The notes beneath the pieces were generated by a model that made no database searches, had not been told where the DNA came from, and saw nothing but the letters and a program-made list of their open reading frames with translations. Position numbers and translations under genes: made by a program. From assembly GCF_014694455.1 (NCBI RefSeq), contig NZ_JAAUWT010000011.1, forward strand, positions 143,814-207,813: a DNA stretch of 64,000 nt. Direction: 5' to 3'. This DNA comes from Vibrio sp. S9_S30 (GTDB taxonomy: Bacteria > Pseudomonadota > Gammaproteobacteria > Enterobacterales > Vibrionaceae). Positions 1 to 8,443 of this stretch are shown here, piece after piece; positions within the stretch are counted from its first letter, which is position 1; the number at the start of each line of letters is the position of its first letter.

Positions 1-626
1 CCGGTTGCCAAAATGACATCGGTTTTTGCTGAGCGCATACAGGCATTGACCAAAGGTAAACATGGCTCTTCAATCACTTGAATGGTGCCTGCCGGAGCCC
101 CGGCCGCTTCCGCCACTTTGGCCAGATACTGGATCGCATGCATCGAACATTCTCTGGCCGCGGGGTGGGGGCTTAACACAATCACGCTTCGTGTCATCAG
201 GACGGATAGCACTTTAAAGTTGATGGTCGCAATAGGGTTGGTCGATGGGATAAGTGCAAAGACCACCCCCGCAGGCTTCGGTATTTCAACGATCTTATTT
301 TGGGCGCAAACCCTAGGGGTAACAAAATCGTGGTCATGGTAGTGTTCCAGAAAGTGCTTACTCGCGAATTGATTCTTCAACGTTTTGTCTTTTGCCACTC
401 CAAATCCGGTTTCCCGAACAGCCCACTCACCGTATTGGTCTGCTTTCTCATAAGCCGCGTCAGCGACAGAATGTACAATACGCTGAACCTGCTCTTTGGA
501 ATATTGACGATATATTTGGCTTGCCCAATGAGCACGGTTGAGAACCGAGTCTGCCATTTCATCCCAATGAGAACTGGATGCATAGGCTTCTCTTGAAGTT
601 GACGTTGATGTTGCTGACTGCGTCAT
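1..626 (-). CDS. Acylating aldehyde dehydrogenase, sulfoacetaldehyde/acetaldehyde type (3' end outside window)
   Basis: The reading frame runs from an ATG at 626 to the window edge without a stop, giving about 208 residues of the N-terminal cofactor-binding part. Visible family motifs are IPKPAGVVFALIPSTNP, VIVLSPHP and a segment ending in DVILATG. These fit the CoA-acylating EutE/PduP/SauS branch of aldehyde dehydrogenases, which turn an aldehyde, CoA and NAD+ into an acyl-CoA. The catalytic cysteine lies beyond the edge, so activity cannot be judged. A GTGGAG ribosome site precedes the ATG. It lies downstream of the DeoR-type gene on the same strand and may serve the same pathway as the divergent importer operon; the exact aldehyde is not known. 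Confidence 0.8.
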   Translation of the reverse strand, partial: MTQSATSTSTSREAYASSSHWDEMADSVLNRAHWASQIYRQYSKEQVQRIVHSVADAAYEKADQYGEWAVRETGFGVAKDKTLKNQFASKHFLEHYHDHDFVTPRVCAQNKIVEIPKPAGVVFALIPSTNPIATINFKVLSVLMTRSVIVLSPHPAARECSMHAIQYLAKVAEAAGAPAGTIQVIEEPCLPLVNACMRSAKTDVILAT

Positions 627-1133
627 CGCATGCTCCACGCTTTCTTAATCCTCTTAGAACAGACCTTCTGTGAGGCACTATGGGTTATGACGTTGGTCAA
701 TTTTGCCGGACTGTTCAACACTGATTCGTCTTAAGTGGTTCTAGCATGATGCAATCCATGCGCAGCGGCTTGACATTTAAGTGATGATTTTTGACATCAA
801 GGATGTGGGATGAAAAGTGGGATGAAGAGGGGAAAGGGGAGATGAAGGGAAAGATGAAGATGAAGAGAGTGAACAAAGCGCTAATAGAGAATGTTAAACA
901 TACCCTAAGGTTGGAAAACGGCTTTCGAACCGCAGGAGACGGTATGGGAGAACCGTCACGGCTTTGTGTCTGCAGGGTTCATTGGTTTGACAACTTAACT
1001 GAAAGGATACGAATGGGGCTATCCGTATTTCAATCCGTGGCGCGATCTTGATCTTATTGAGCCCTTTTGTAGAGCTCTTGGCCGACTGACCCGAGATCCA
1101 GTGCTGGGCTTTGGGAAGCCGCACTCACAGGAT
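627..1133. other. Non-coding spacer with a purine-rich degenerate repeat
   Basis: I see no convincing gene in this 507-bp gap between the aldehyde dehydrogenase and the DeoR-type gene. Positions 801-870 hold a run of GGGATGAA/AGATGAAG-like units, purine-only on the plus strand for long stretches. It can be read as a Lys/Met-rich peptide, but that reading frame has no family resemblance and biased composition, so I treat it as a repeat. The aldehyde dehydrogenase promoter must lie here or upstream of DeoR. Confidence 0.5.
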
Positions 1134-1916
1134 CTATGACGGTGTTTTTGGAAGCAAAATGTCAACGGATGCTGCCTGCATGGCAGACATAATATTGTCA
1201 CTTGGTCCTTTGTCTGAAATGACAGTGAGTTTAGGGTTCCACTCTTGATACTGTGCCAAAGAGGTCGCATCGTATTTACTGCTATCAATCAGAAGGTAGG
1301 TTTTCTCTGCGCTATCAATCATGGCCGAATAGATCTCACCGGGTTCCATCAGGGCATAGAGCCCAGATTCGTTTACCCCAGATGCCCCGACAAATGCTTT
1401 GTGTGCGGAGAATTTTCGAATGGTATTGATGGTATTTGAACCCACGGTTAACCCTTCACTGGCATTCAGCTTTCCCGGCAATATTTCAACACTGACATTC
1501 GGGTTTTTTGAAACCGTCGTCGCGAATGGAAGGGAATGAGTGACAATCGTGATGGGGAATTTCAAAGCCGCTATTTTCAACGCAAATCGCATCGTCGTCG
1601 AGCCGCCGCCAACCATCAGCAAATCGTTTGGTCGAATAAGACTCGTCGCCATTTCAGAAATCTGATCGCGCTCTTTGATCATGAGTGATTGGCGTTCACT
1701 GATACCGGGTACCGCAGCGCTAAGGCTGACGGCGCCCCCAAACGTTCGAGAAATTTTCCCCTGCTTCGAAAGTGCAGCCAAATCTCGCCGGATTGTTTCC
1801 GGTGAAACATTCAAGCTTTCGACCAACTCTTGGACTTTTATTTGAGGAAAAAGGTGGAGCTCATCAACGATTTTAGCTTGGCGAGCTTCTTTTTTTGATA
1901 GCGTTTTTTCCAACAT
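1134..1916 (-). CDS. DeoR/GlpR-family transcriptional repressor
   Basis: This 260-residue protein has an N-terminal DeoR winged helix (residues about 12-65, with VSPETIRRDLAALSKQGKISRTFGGAV, split here as the recognition helix SPETIRRDL and the linker FGGAV). The C-terminal sugar-phosphate sensor domain has the usual GGGSTTMRFA and VGASGVNESGLY segments. Length is typical for the family. It is divergent from the importer operon starting at 2298, so it most likely represses that operon and responds to a phosphorylated pathway intermediate. Two related GTCAT...TGACC sites lie in the shared intergenic region and are candidate operators. The inducer is unknown. Confidence 0.9.
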   Translation of the reverse strand: MLEKTLSKKEARQAKIVDELHLFPQIKVQELVESLNVSPETIRRDLAALSKQGKISRTFGGAVSLSAAVPGISERQSLMIKERDQISEMATSLIRPNDLLMVGGGSTTMRFALKIAALKFPITIVTHSLPFATTVSKNPNVSVEILPGKLNASEGLTVGSNTINTIRKFSAHKAFVGASGVNESGLYALMEPGEIYSAMIDSAEKTYLLIDSSKYDATSLAQYQEWNPKLTVISDKGPSDNIMSAMQAASVDILLPKTPS

Positions 1917-1974
1917 CTCATTATTTCCAGTATTAGTAGGTCTACGTTAGCACAAAAGCAAAATGTGTATCTTC

Positions 1975-1989
1975 AGTCATTTTCTGACC
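1975..1989. promoter_or_regulatory. Candidate DeoR operator, site 1 (imperfect)
   Basis: AGTCATTTTCTGACC closely matches the better palindrome at 2191-2206 (AGTCAT-N4-TGACC against GGTCAT-N4-ATGACC). It lies about 60 bp upstream of the DeoR-type start codon, so it could mediate autoregulation. This is inferred from the repeat only. Confidence 0.4.
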
Positions 1990-2190
1990 ATTCTGCCCGA
2001 CTTCACATAATTGACGATAGACATCATTTATTCAATTGGATTTTAGTCGTTCATCTTTTTGGCAAAAAAATCAATGAAAACAGCGCAAAAGATTCATTTC
2101 TTACATATAAAGTGAACTCAGAGAGGAAACTATCAGAAAAAAATGTACTTGCCAATAGTATCGCTGCTGGTCAAGATGTAACCAGTAAAC

Positions 2191-2206
2191 GGTCATTTTA
2201 ATGACC
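2191..2206. promoter_or_regulatory. Candidate DeoR operator, site 2 (perfect palindrome)
   Basis: GGTCAT-TTTA-ATGACC is a perfect 6-bp-arm palindrome about 90 bp upstream of the binding-protein start. With the weaker copy at 1975-1989 it brackets the 381-bp divergent spacer (1917-2297), an arrangement that would allow repression by looping. I see no gene in this spacer. Confidence 0.5.
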
Positions 2207-2297
2207 ATTGTCGGGCATTTTGTGGAATTTAAAGCCTCAGAACCAGCCTAGACGCGGCAAAGAAAACGTCTCATCTTACATTTACAGGAGGTAAATT

Positions 2298-3335
2298 ATG
2301 AGTTTTAAGTTTTCAATGAATAGTATTCGGAAAGGATTCGTTACTGTTTCAACCGCAGTATTGGTGTTGTCTTTCACGGCGTCTGCCTCAGCGGCCGAGA
2401 AAGACATTCAGTCGATAACCATGCAAGAAGTCAGCTTGCCTGCCTCCAAAGCCTGTTCTACTGGTCGTCAATATACCATCGCCTATAGCCATTCTCTCTC
2501 TGAAGCTCAGATCGTTCGGCAGGTGCGTCGATTTGCCGATCTCAGAGCCAAAGAGCTGGGGTGCATCAAGGTGCTTCACGACAACACTCAAGCCAACAAC
2601 CTCGAAAGTCAGTTAAATGCGGTTCAGAGTTGGATCACACTCAATGTTGATGCCATCGTTGTGACGCCGATCGATCCTAAAGCGTTGGCTCCCTTGCAAA
2701 AGCAAGCACAGACATCGGGCATTAAGTGGTTGACTTACCTCGGTGAAATGGAAAACAGCGATGGGTTTGTTGGTTTTAATCACAGTCAATCTGGCCAGCT
2801 TATCGCCAATGCAGCAGTGGATTGGGTGAAAGCGAACAACATTGCCAAGCCAAAGGCGCTTGTGACGACATTAACGGGGCTTCCCCTGATTTCTCCTCGG
2901 TGGACGGAAGTCGAACGAATTTTTGCCGACAATGGCATTGAGATTGTGTCCAAGCAAGATTCAGCGGATCAGGCAAGCGGGCTGAGAATTGCGGAAACCG
3001 TCATCAGTCAGCACCCCGATTTGAATATTATCATTGGGTTGAACGATGATTCTGCGGTGGGGGCGTATCGTGCGGTGAAAGTGGCGGGTCTGGATATGAA
3101 CAACCTCTTCATTGGCGGACAAGACGGCTCTCTTGAAGGGCTGGTTGCGACCAACGAAGGTCAAGCCTATCGCGGCTCTTCCGCCATTCAAATCAGTACT
3201 CTTGGCGCGAATATTGTTAATCAGGCTTTGAATGCCATAAACGGTAATGGTCCAACGTCGGCTTATACCCCCACCGTGTGGGCTTCCAAGGAGAACCAAG
3301 CACAACTTGATTCTTTGATCGCAAACTACAACTAG
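2298..3335 (+). CDS. Sugar-type ABC transporter periplasmic binding protein (RbsB/XylF class)
   Basis: The 345-residue protein starts at an ATG preceded by a strong AGGAGG. It has a signal peptide ending at ASASA-AEKD (about residue 33), followed by a type I periplasmic binding fold: IAYSHSLSEAQIVRQVRRFADLRAKE (read as two parts), AIVVTPIDPKALAPLQKQA, and GLNDDSAVGAYRAVKVAG. These are the usual features of the CUT2 sugar-importer class. It is the first gene of an operon with an ATPase and permease directly downstream, so it selects the substrate. The ligand is unknown; genes further along (amidase, kinases) suggest a small polar compound carrying an amide. Confidence 0.9.
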   Translation: MSFKFSMNSIRKGFVTVSTAVLVLSFTASASAAEKDIQSITMQEVSLPASKACSTGRQYTIAYSHSLSEAQIVRQVRRFADLRAKELGCIKVLHDNTQANNLESQLNAVQSWITLNVDAIVVTPIDPKALAPLQKQAQTSGIKWLTYLGEMENSDGFVGFNHSQSGQLIANAAVDWVKANNIAKPKALVTTLTGLPLISPRWTEVERIFADNGIEIVSKQDSADQASGLRIAETVISQHPDLNIIIGLNDDSAVGAYRAVKVAGLDMNNLFIGGQDGSLEGLVATNEGQAYRGSSAIQISTLGANIVNQALNAINGNGPTSAYTPTVWASKENQAQLDSLIANYN

Positions 3336-3358
3336 TCTGATGTAAGTGGGTAAAGCTA

Positions 3359-4885
3359 ATGTCAAATGCTCTGGTTTCAGTTTCCGATATTCGCAAATCG
3401 TACGCCGACGTTGAAGTTCTCTGCGGTGTGAGTTTGGACTTTGAGGCACAGAAGATTCATGCCTTTCTGGGGGCTAATGGTGCAGGAAAGTCGACGTTTC
3501 TTGGGTGCTTGAGTGGTGCGGTAGAGCCTTCGTCTGGACACATTCATATTGAAGGTCGAACGTTCAACTGCCTCCAGCCCCGTCAGGCGCTGAATCTTGG
3601 CATAGGGATCATTTACCAGCACTTTCAAGTCTTTGAGGGGCTTACCGTGGCCGAGAATATTTTTCTTGGCCACGAATTGCGAGCGTTCGGGTGTATTGAC
3701 AAGTCAAAACAAATTAAAGAAGCCGAAAGGGTTCTGGCCCGATTGAAAGTCCCGATAGACCCTAGATCCCCGTTAGAAACGCTAAGTACGGGTGAACGAA
3801 AGATCGTTGAAATTGCAAGAGCCCTGATTCTAAACCCACGGCTACTTATTTTGGATGAACCCACAGCGGCTTTGGGGAAAGATGAAATGGCGGTATTGCA
3901 TGATGTGGTACGCCAGGTTGCACATCAGGAAGGCATTGGCGTGGTTTACGTGACGCACCTTCTGGATGAGATTGATGCAATAGCAGACACCGTGACCGTA
4001 CTTCGAAATGGGAGCGTGGTCTGGACCAGACCAAAGGAAAAAACGAACACTCGTGAAATGGCGGAAGCGATTGCACCGTCTTCAATTACAAAGTCAATAT
4101 TCACATCAACGGCCAAGCTGTCCACCCAGCCTCTTTTTCAACTTGAGGACTACCAATCTCCTTTTACCGGCCCCGTCAATTTGAATCTTCATAGTGGGGA
4201 GGCAATCGGCGTATATGGGTTATTAGGGGCGGGAAGAACCGATCTTTTGGAGGCCATTTCTGGCGCTCGACCCAAGAAGGGGGGGCGAATTCGTATCAAA
4301 GGGAAGGCTGTAGACATTACGTCCCCTTCCGTTGCCTTTGAGCATGGTATTTCTCTCGTTGCTAGCGACAGAACCGAGCAAAGTCTTTTTGGCAACTTAT
4401 CGGCAACGGAAAATCTTTTGATGCCACATTTTGGTGGGGCGTTGCTACCAAAGTGGCTCCGCAATTCAAAGCTTGAAGAGAAGCTTTTCATGCGAATTGC
4501 AGAGCGACTGGCGGTTCACCCTGCCAACCCACGGCTTGCCGCAGGGCAGTTCAGTGGAGGGAACGCTCAGAAAATTGTACTGGGTCGATGGCTGTTAAAC
4601 GAACAAGAGGAGCAACAAATCATCTTGTTGGATGAGCCAACGCAGGGGGTCGATATTGGCGCTCGATTTCAATTATACGAATCACTTAGAGCGGTAATGG
4701 CTCAGGGGGCTGGGCTCATTTTCGCTTCTTCAGATCCAACTGAAATCATCACGCTTGCCGATCGTGTTCTGATACTGGGTTATGGCAAACAGATTGAATT
4801 GATCGATAACCCGAAAAATGAAAGAAAACTGGTCGAGATTGCGCATCGAACGGAGTCAAGCATCCATAGCCATCGCTCAGGGTAG
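3359..4885 (+). CDS. Sugar ABC transporter ATPase with two nucleotide-binding domains (RbsA/XylG class)
   Basis: The 508-residue protein carries two ABC domains, as in RbsA and MglA. The first has Walker A GANGAGKST (about residue 37), signature LSTGERKIVEIARAL and Walker B LLILDEPTAAL. The second has the degenerate Walker A GLLGAGRTDLLEA, signature FSGGNAQKIVLGRWL and Walker B IILLDEPTQGVDIGA, which is the normal asymmetry of this class. It powers import through the permease at 5092 and lies 23 bp after the binding protein gene. Its last codons overlap the first unit of a tandem repeat array (see 4876-4973). Confidence 0.93.
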   Translation: MSNALVSVSDIRKSYADVEVLCGVSLDFEAQKIHAFLGANGAGKSTFLGCLSGAVEPSSGHIHIEGRTFNCLQPRQALNLGIGIIYQHFQVFEGLTVAENIFLGHELRAFGCIDKSKQIKEAERVLARLKVPIDPRSPLETLSTGERKIVEIARALILNPRLLILDEPTAALGKDEMAVLHDVVRQVAHQEGIGVVYVTHLLDEIDAIADTVTVLRNGSVVWTRPKEKTNTREMAEAIAPSSITKSIFTSTAKLSTQPLFQLEDYQSPFTGPVNLNLHSGEAIGVYGLLGAGRTDLLEAISGARPKKGGRIRIKGKAVDITSPSVAFEHGISLVASDRTEQSLFGNLSATENLLMPHFGGALLPKWLRNSKLEEKLFMRIAERLAVHPANPRLAAGQFSGGNAQKIVLGRWLLNEQEEQQIILLDEPTQGVDIGARFQLYESLRAVMAQGAGLIFASSDPTEIITLADRVLILGYGKQIELIDNPKNERKLVEIAHRTESSIHSHRSG

Positions 4886-4973
4886 CCAATTGTCTAGGGT
4901 AATCATTGCTCAGAGTAATCATTGATCAGGGTAGCCAATTGCCTAGGGTGATAATGGCTCAGGATAACAATGA
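4876..4973 (+). repeat. Degenerate 16-17 bp tandem repeat starting over a stop codon
   Basis: Six consecutive units can be aligned: CTCAGGGTAGCCAATTG, then units beginning TCTAGGGTAATC, CTCAGAGTAATC, ATCAGGGTAGCC, CCTAGGGTGATA and CTCAGGATAACA. The TAG stop of the ATPase lies inside unit one. More decayed copies (such as CTCAGGATAGCAAAGG) continue to about 5060, filling the 206-bp spacer before the permease, whose neighbours are otherwise packed tightly. Confidence 0.8.
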
Positions 4974-5091
4974 GTTAGGCGAGCAAGGTGCATATGGGAA
5001 CAAGATGCATAGGCTAGTAAGGCACGTAGGATAGCAAAGCACTCAGGATAGCAAAGGCACAAACGCAGGTAGTGCTCAATTAGGAGGTCTA

Positions 5092-6045
5092 GTGGAAGGA
5101 TCCAAACAAAAAGTAGACTGGGTAGAAAAGTCCATCGCGGCAGCACTGCCTATTGCGGTGATACTGCTTAGCCTGTTCTTTTATCTCAACTCACCGGTGT
5201 TTTTCAGTGTGAGAAACTGGGTAAATATATCCGTTCAAATTGCCGCGCTGATGACAATAGCAATTCCATGCTCATTGCTTTTGATGGCAGGAAAAGTGGA
5301 TCTGAGTGTGGGTTCAATGCTTGCATTGTGTGGCGTTGTGGCGGCCTTATGTTTTGAAAGCCTTGGCGTACCAGCAACGATCTTTGTCACCCTTATTGTG
5401 GGTGTGGTCGCGGGGACGATCAATGGGGTGCTGGTATCGGTCCTTGGTATGTCGCCCATCATCGTAACGCTCGGTGCCTTAACGCTCATGCGTGGATTGG
5501 CTCAATGGTTGGCACCTAACCCCTTATTCGGCTTTCCTGAATCTTTTGTCATTATTGGCTACGGTCGCTGGCTTGGTCTGCCTTACCTTACTTGGATCAT
5601 GATCGTCGCTCTTCTCATTGGTCTGTTTGTCATGACATTCCTGCCTGTTGGTCGCCGGATCATCGCGATTGGTACCAACGAGCGTGCGGCCTTTCTTGTG
5701 GGGGTGCGAGTCAAACTAACAGGGCTTCTCTTGTATGCCGCAGTTGGGTTTGCAACGGCCGTCGCAGCACTGATGAGTATCGCAAGAATCAACAGTGCGC
5801 CTTCGGGAACACTGGGTGTTGGTGTCGAGTTGACCGTCCTCACCGCGATTTTGTTAGGTGGGGTGCCGTTTACGGGGGGCAAAGGTTCGGTACTTCGTGT
5901 CGCTCTGGCTGTGCTATTGCTGGGAATGCTGGCCAATGGTTTGGTTCTTATGAACGTGCAAACGGAGATGAGCCTGATGATTACGGGAGCGGTACTGATA
6001 TTCGCGGCTGGTTTGGATTTGATTCGAACTAAACGCGCAAGCTGA
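5092..6045 (+). CDS. Sugar ABC transporter permease (RbsC class)
   Basis: The start is a GTG at 5092, chosen because TAGGAGGT lies 4 bp upstream. The 317-residue protein is very hydrophobic with eight to ten likely membrane segments, and shows the RbsC-class landmarks GKVDLSVGSMLAL and GVPFTGGKGSVLR near the C-terminal part, the latter in the coupling-helix region. It completes the importer with the genes at 2298 and 3359. The spacer before it is unusual because it is filled with tandem repeats. Confidence 0.92.
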   Translation: MEGSKQKVDWVEKSIAAALPIAVILLSLFFYLNSPVFFSVRNWVNISVQIAALMTIAIPCSLLLMAGKVDLSVGSMLALCGVVAALCFESLGVPATIFVTLIVGVVAGTINGVLVSVLGMSPIIVTLGALTLMRGLAQWLAPNPLFGFPESFVIIGYGRWLGLPYLTWIMIVALLIGLFVMTFLPVGRRIIAIGTNERAAFLVGVRVKLTGLLLYAAVGFATAVAALMSIARINSAPSGTLGVGVELTVLTAILLGGVPFTGGKGSVLRVALAVLLLGMLANGLVLMNVQTEMSLMITGAVLIFAAGLDLIRTKRAS

Positions 6046-6059
6046 GAAGGCAGTAAAAT

Positions 6060-7475
6060 ATGGCGAATAACCAAATGAATATCTCTGATCTGACCAACTT
6101 AACAGTTGATGAACTCATGACGGGCTATCGTGTAGGCACCATCGATCCCGTGGAAGTCATGGAAGTCACAATGAACCAAGTTAATAAGGTCAACGGCAAA
6201 ATCAATGCGCTATACCAAGTTCAGACCGATGCGGCAATGATTCAGGCTCAGGCAGCGAAAGAACGGTTTCGTAAGGGGCAAGCGACCAAACGGTTTGAGG
6301 GCGTGCCTGTTACGATTAAAGACTCGGTTAATGCAATTGGTATGACTTGGAACCATGGTGCCAAAATTCATGGTCAGGGCTACGTGGCCCAGTCGGACTC
6401 TCCTCCGGTGGAAAAGCTCAAACAGTTAGGGGCGATCATCGTAGGTAAGGGCACCATGCCAGACTTTGGGTTATCGGGATCGGGTGTTAGCTCACTGCAC
6501 GGTATTGTACGAAACCCTTGGGGGCTAAAATGGAGCCCAGGTGGATCGAGTGCAGGCAATGGCGCGTCTATGGCTGCTGGCATCGGTATGATGTCGGTTG
6601 GGACCGATATTGCTGGGTCTGTACGGCTGCCTGCGTGTCATTGTGGGCTGTCGGCACTGAAGCCGACTCAAGGCATGATATCGCACCTTCCCGCTTCGGA
6701 TGTTCGCTCGGCGGGGCCGATAGTTCGGCGCGCCGCTGACCTCGAACCGTGGCTAAGAGGGCTGGGAGGGGTGCATAGGCAGGATCGCCTATCCGTGCCC
6801 GTTGTTGAGCCAAGTGGTGGACACGATTTCTCCACCGCAAAAATTGCCGTGTATCGTTCCTTTGGTTTTGGTCCGGCTGTTGAAGCGGATGTACTGGACA
6901 TACTAGAGAAAGCTGAACAAGCGATAAAAACCATTTCAGCGAATGTGGAGCGTGGCTCGCTGTCGTATGATTTTGATGCTTATCTCCCAATCGACGACAG
7001 CTTTAAATGGCGTGGTTGGCGCGAATACTCTGCAAAAAGTGAACAAGACAGATCCAAGACCCCTCCACAGATGTTGGAATGGTTCGGTGAGGCGAGAGAT
7101 TGGTCCGCCAGCCGAATTGCGGACATGGAGATTGGCATCGCAAAAGGCGTTGAGCAAACGAACGCACTGTTTGATCAAGCGGATTTCATTTTGTCGCCGG
7201 TAATGCCCATTGTAAGTTTTCCCGCCGATTCGAGAGGGATCGATGAAAAAATGCCATTAAGGCATTGCACTTTTACCGCCCCCTTTAATCAGTCGGGGCA
7301 CCCTGCTGTGTCTATGCCTGCGGGAACGGATCGGAGGGGGCTACCTGTCGGTATTCAGATTGCAGCCAGACGTTTTGATGATATCCGGCTGGTTCGGCTT
7401 GCCAAAGCGCTTGAAAAGGCGTTGTGGTCTGAAGGACCTTTCGATAACCGTTGGCCTCTAGAACCCAATGAATAA
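6060..7475 (+). CDS. Amidase signature family hydrolase
   Basis: The 471-residue cytoplasmic enzyme belongs to the amidase signature family and cleaves a C-N amide bond. The Ser-cisSer-Lys triad is intact: Lys87 in TIKDSVN, Ser163 in PGGSSAGNGAS and Ser187 in GTDIAGSVRLP. Length is typical for stand-alone amidases. It cannot be GatA with confidence because no gatB or gatC gene is nearby. It follows the permease by 14 bp and precedes two kinases, so it probably removes an acyl or amide group from the imported compound. The substrate is not predictable from sequence. Confidence 0.9.
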   Translation: MANNQMNISDLTNLTVDELMTGYRVGTIDPVEVMEVTMNQVNKVNGKINALYQVQTDAAMIQAQAAKERFRKGQATKRFEGVPVTIKDSVNAIGMTWNHGAKIHGQGYVAQSDSPPVEKLKQLGAIIVGKGTMPDFGLSGSGVSSLHGIVRNPWGLKWSPGGSSAGNGASMAAGIGMMSVGTDIAGSVRLPACHCGLSALKPTQGMISHLPASDVRSAGPIVRRAADLEPWLRGLGGVHRQDRLSVPVVEPSGGHDFSTAKIAVYRSFGFGPAVEADVLDILEKAEQAIKTISANVERGSLSYDFDAYLPIDDSFKWRGWREYSAKSEQDRSKTPPQMLEWFGEARDWSASRIADMEIGIAKGVEQTNALFDQADFILSPVMPIVSFPADSRGIDEKMPLRHCTFTAPFNQSGHPAVSMPAGTDRRGLPVGIQIAARRFDDIRLVRLAKALEKALWSEGPFDNRWPLEPNE

Positions 7476-7489
7476 TTTAGGAGTTTGCT

Positions 7490-8428
7490 ATGTCGAATGT
7501 GTGCGGACAGGGTGTCGTGGAAGCGCGTGCAAAGGTGAGACTCGGGTCCCTGACCAAGTTTGAAAACCCATTAGTTGTTCTTGCTTCACCTGCATGGCGG
7601 GGAGTTGAAGCGGATATGTGGTTAGCTGAAAGTGAAGACGGGCGTGAGATTTATAAGCATTACCACGCCGACACTCACCACTATGTTCATCCTCCTCAAG
7701 CAATAGAGATTGCTGTTCGAGCGGGGGAGCTTGGCGTTGCACCGTTGGTTTTGGATACTTGGCTAGACGACGGCTTATTTGCTATGGAGTATCTTGGTGA
7801 AGGGTGGCATGCAGGTGGATTGATCGATACGACAAAAGAGGACGTTCGTGCTGAGGTTATCAAGGCGAAAAAGACCCTTCAGTCCGGCCCCAAGATGCCG
7901 CGCGATGCGACTATTTTCGCTGAAATACAGTCGCTCTATGAGTTTTGCCTGAGCCACCATGCGATCTTGCCTCGCCACATCGATGCCTTTATGACCGTTA
8001 ATGAACAAGCCAACCAAGCGATATCCGCCAACGGCTTTGACAGCATCCCGTGCCATCGAGACGGCAATACCGCAAACTTGATGATTGGCCCTAACAATAT
8101 TGTAAAGCTCCTCGATTTTGATTTGTCGGCCAATACGGATCCTTTCGAAGATATTGGGTGTTATTTGATGGAAGTGTTCGAAAGAGAGCCTGAAGCGAGA
8201 GTTGGGTTCGAACAGTGGTACGGACAGTTCGATGAAGGGTTATTCCAGCGAGCATACATCTACGGTGTGTTAGACGATCTGCGCTGGGGCTTGATCGCAG
8301 CGTCAATGTCGGCCAGTTCTCAAAGGGTGTCGCTTGAGTTTTCAAAATACGCCTCTTGGCGTTTTATGCGTTTTGAGCAACATTCCCAACGTTCTCTCGT
8401 CGCAGATCGCCTGCGTTGTCTGTCATAA
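7490..8428 (+). CDS. Choline/aminoglycoside kinase-like phosphotransferase, first of two
   Basis: This 312-residue protein has the APH/choline kinase catalytic core: CHRDGNTAN, with catalytic Asp191 and metal-binding Asn196, followed by the metal site LDFD at 208-211. The N-terminal nucleotide-binding lobe is weakly conserved. A clear GGAG precedes the ATG. It forms a tandem pair with the gene at 8444, which belongs to the same superfamily but is quite different in sequence. In this operon it most likely phosphorylates a small hydroxylated amine or alcohol released by the amidase; antibiotic resistance is unlikely given the context. Confidence 0.82.
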   Translation: MSNVCGQGVVEARAKVRLGSLTKFENPLVVLASPAWRGVEADMWLAESEDGREIYKHYHADTHHYVHPPQAIEIAVRAGELGVAPLVLDTWLDDGLFAMEYLGEGWHAGGLIDTTKEDVRAEVIKAKKTLQSGPKMPRDATIFAEIQSLYEFCLSHHAILPRHIDAFMTVNEQANQAISANGFDSIPCHRDGNTANLMIGPNNIVKLLDFDLSANTDPFEDIGCYLMEVFEREPEARVGFEQWYGQFDEGLFQRAYIYGVLDDLRWGLIAASMSASSQRVSLEFSKYASWRFMRFEQHSQRSLVADRLRCLS

Positions 8429-8443
8429 AAAGAGGTCATCATT

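Noticed and set aside
791..1051. Possible 86-residue Lys/Met-rich protein
   Set aside because: It is a translation of a purine-rich repeat, has no ribosome site and no family resemblance.
3377..3673. Minus-strand frames opposite the ABC ATPase and similar frames elsewhere
   Set aside because: They are shadows of well-supported genes on the other strand.
6060..7475. GatA subunit of the tRNA amidotransferase
   Set aside because: No gatB or gatC partner is adjacent, and it is embedded in a transport operon.
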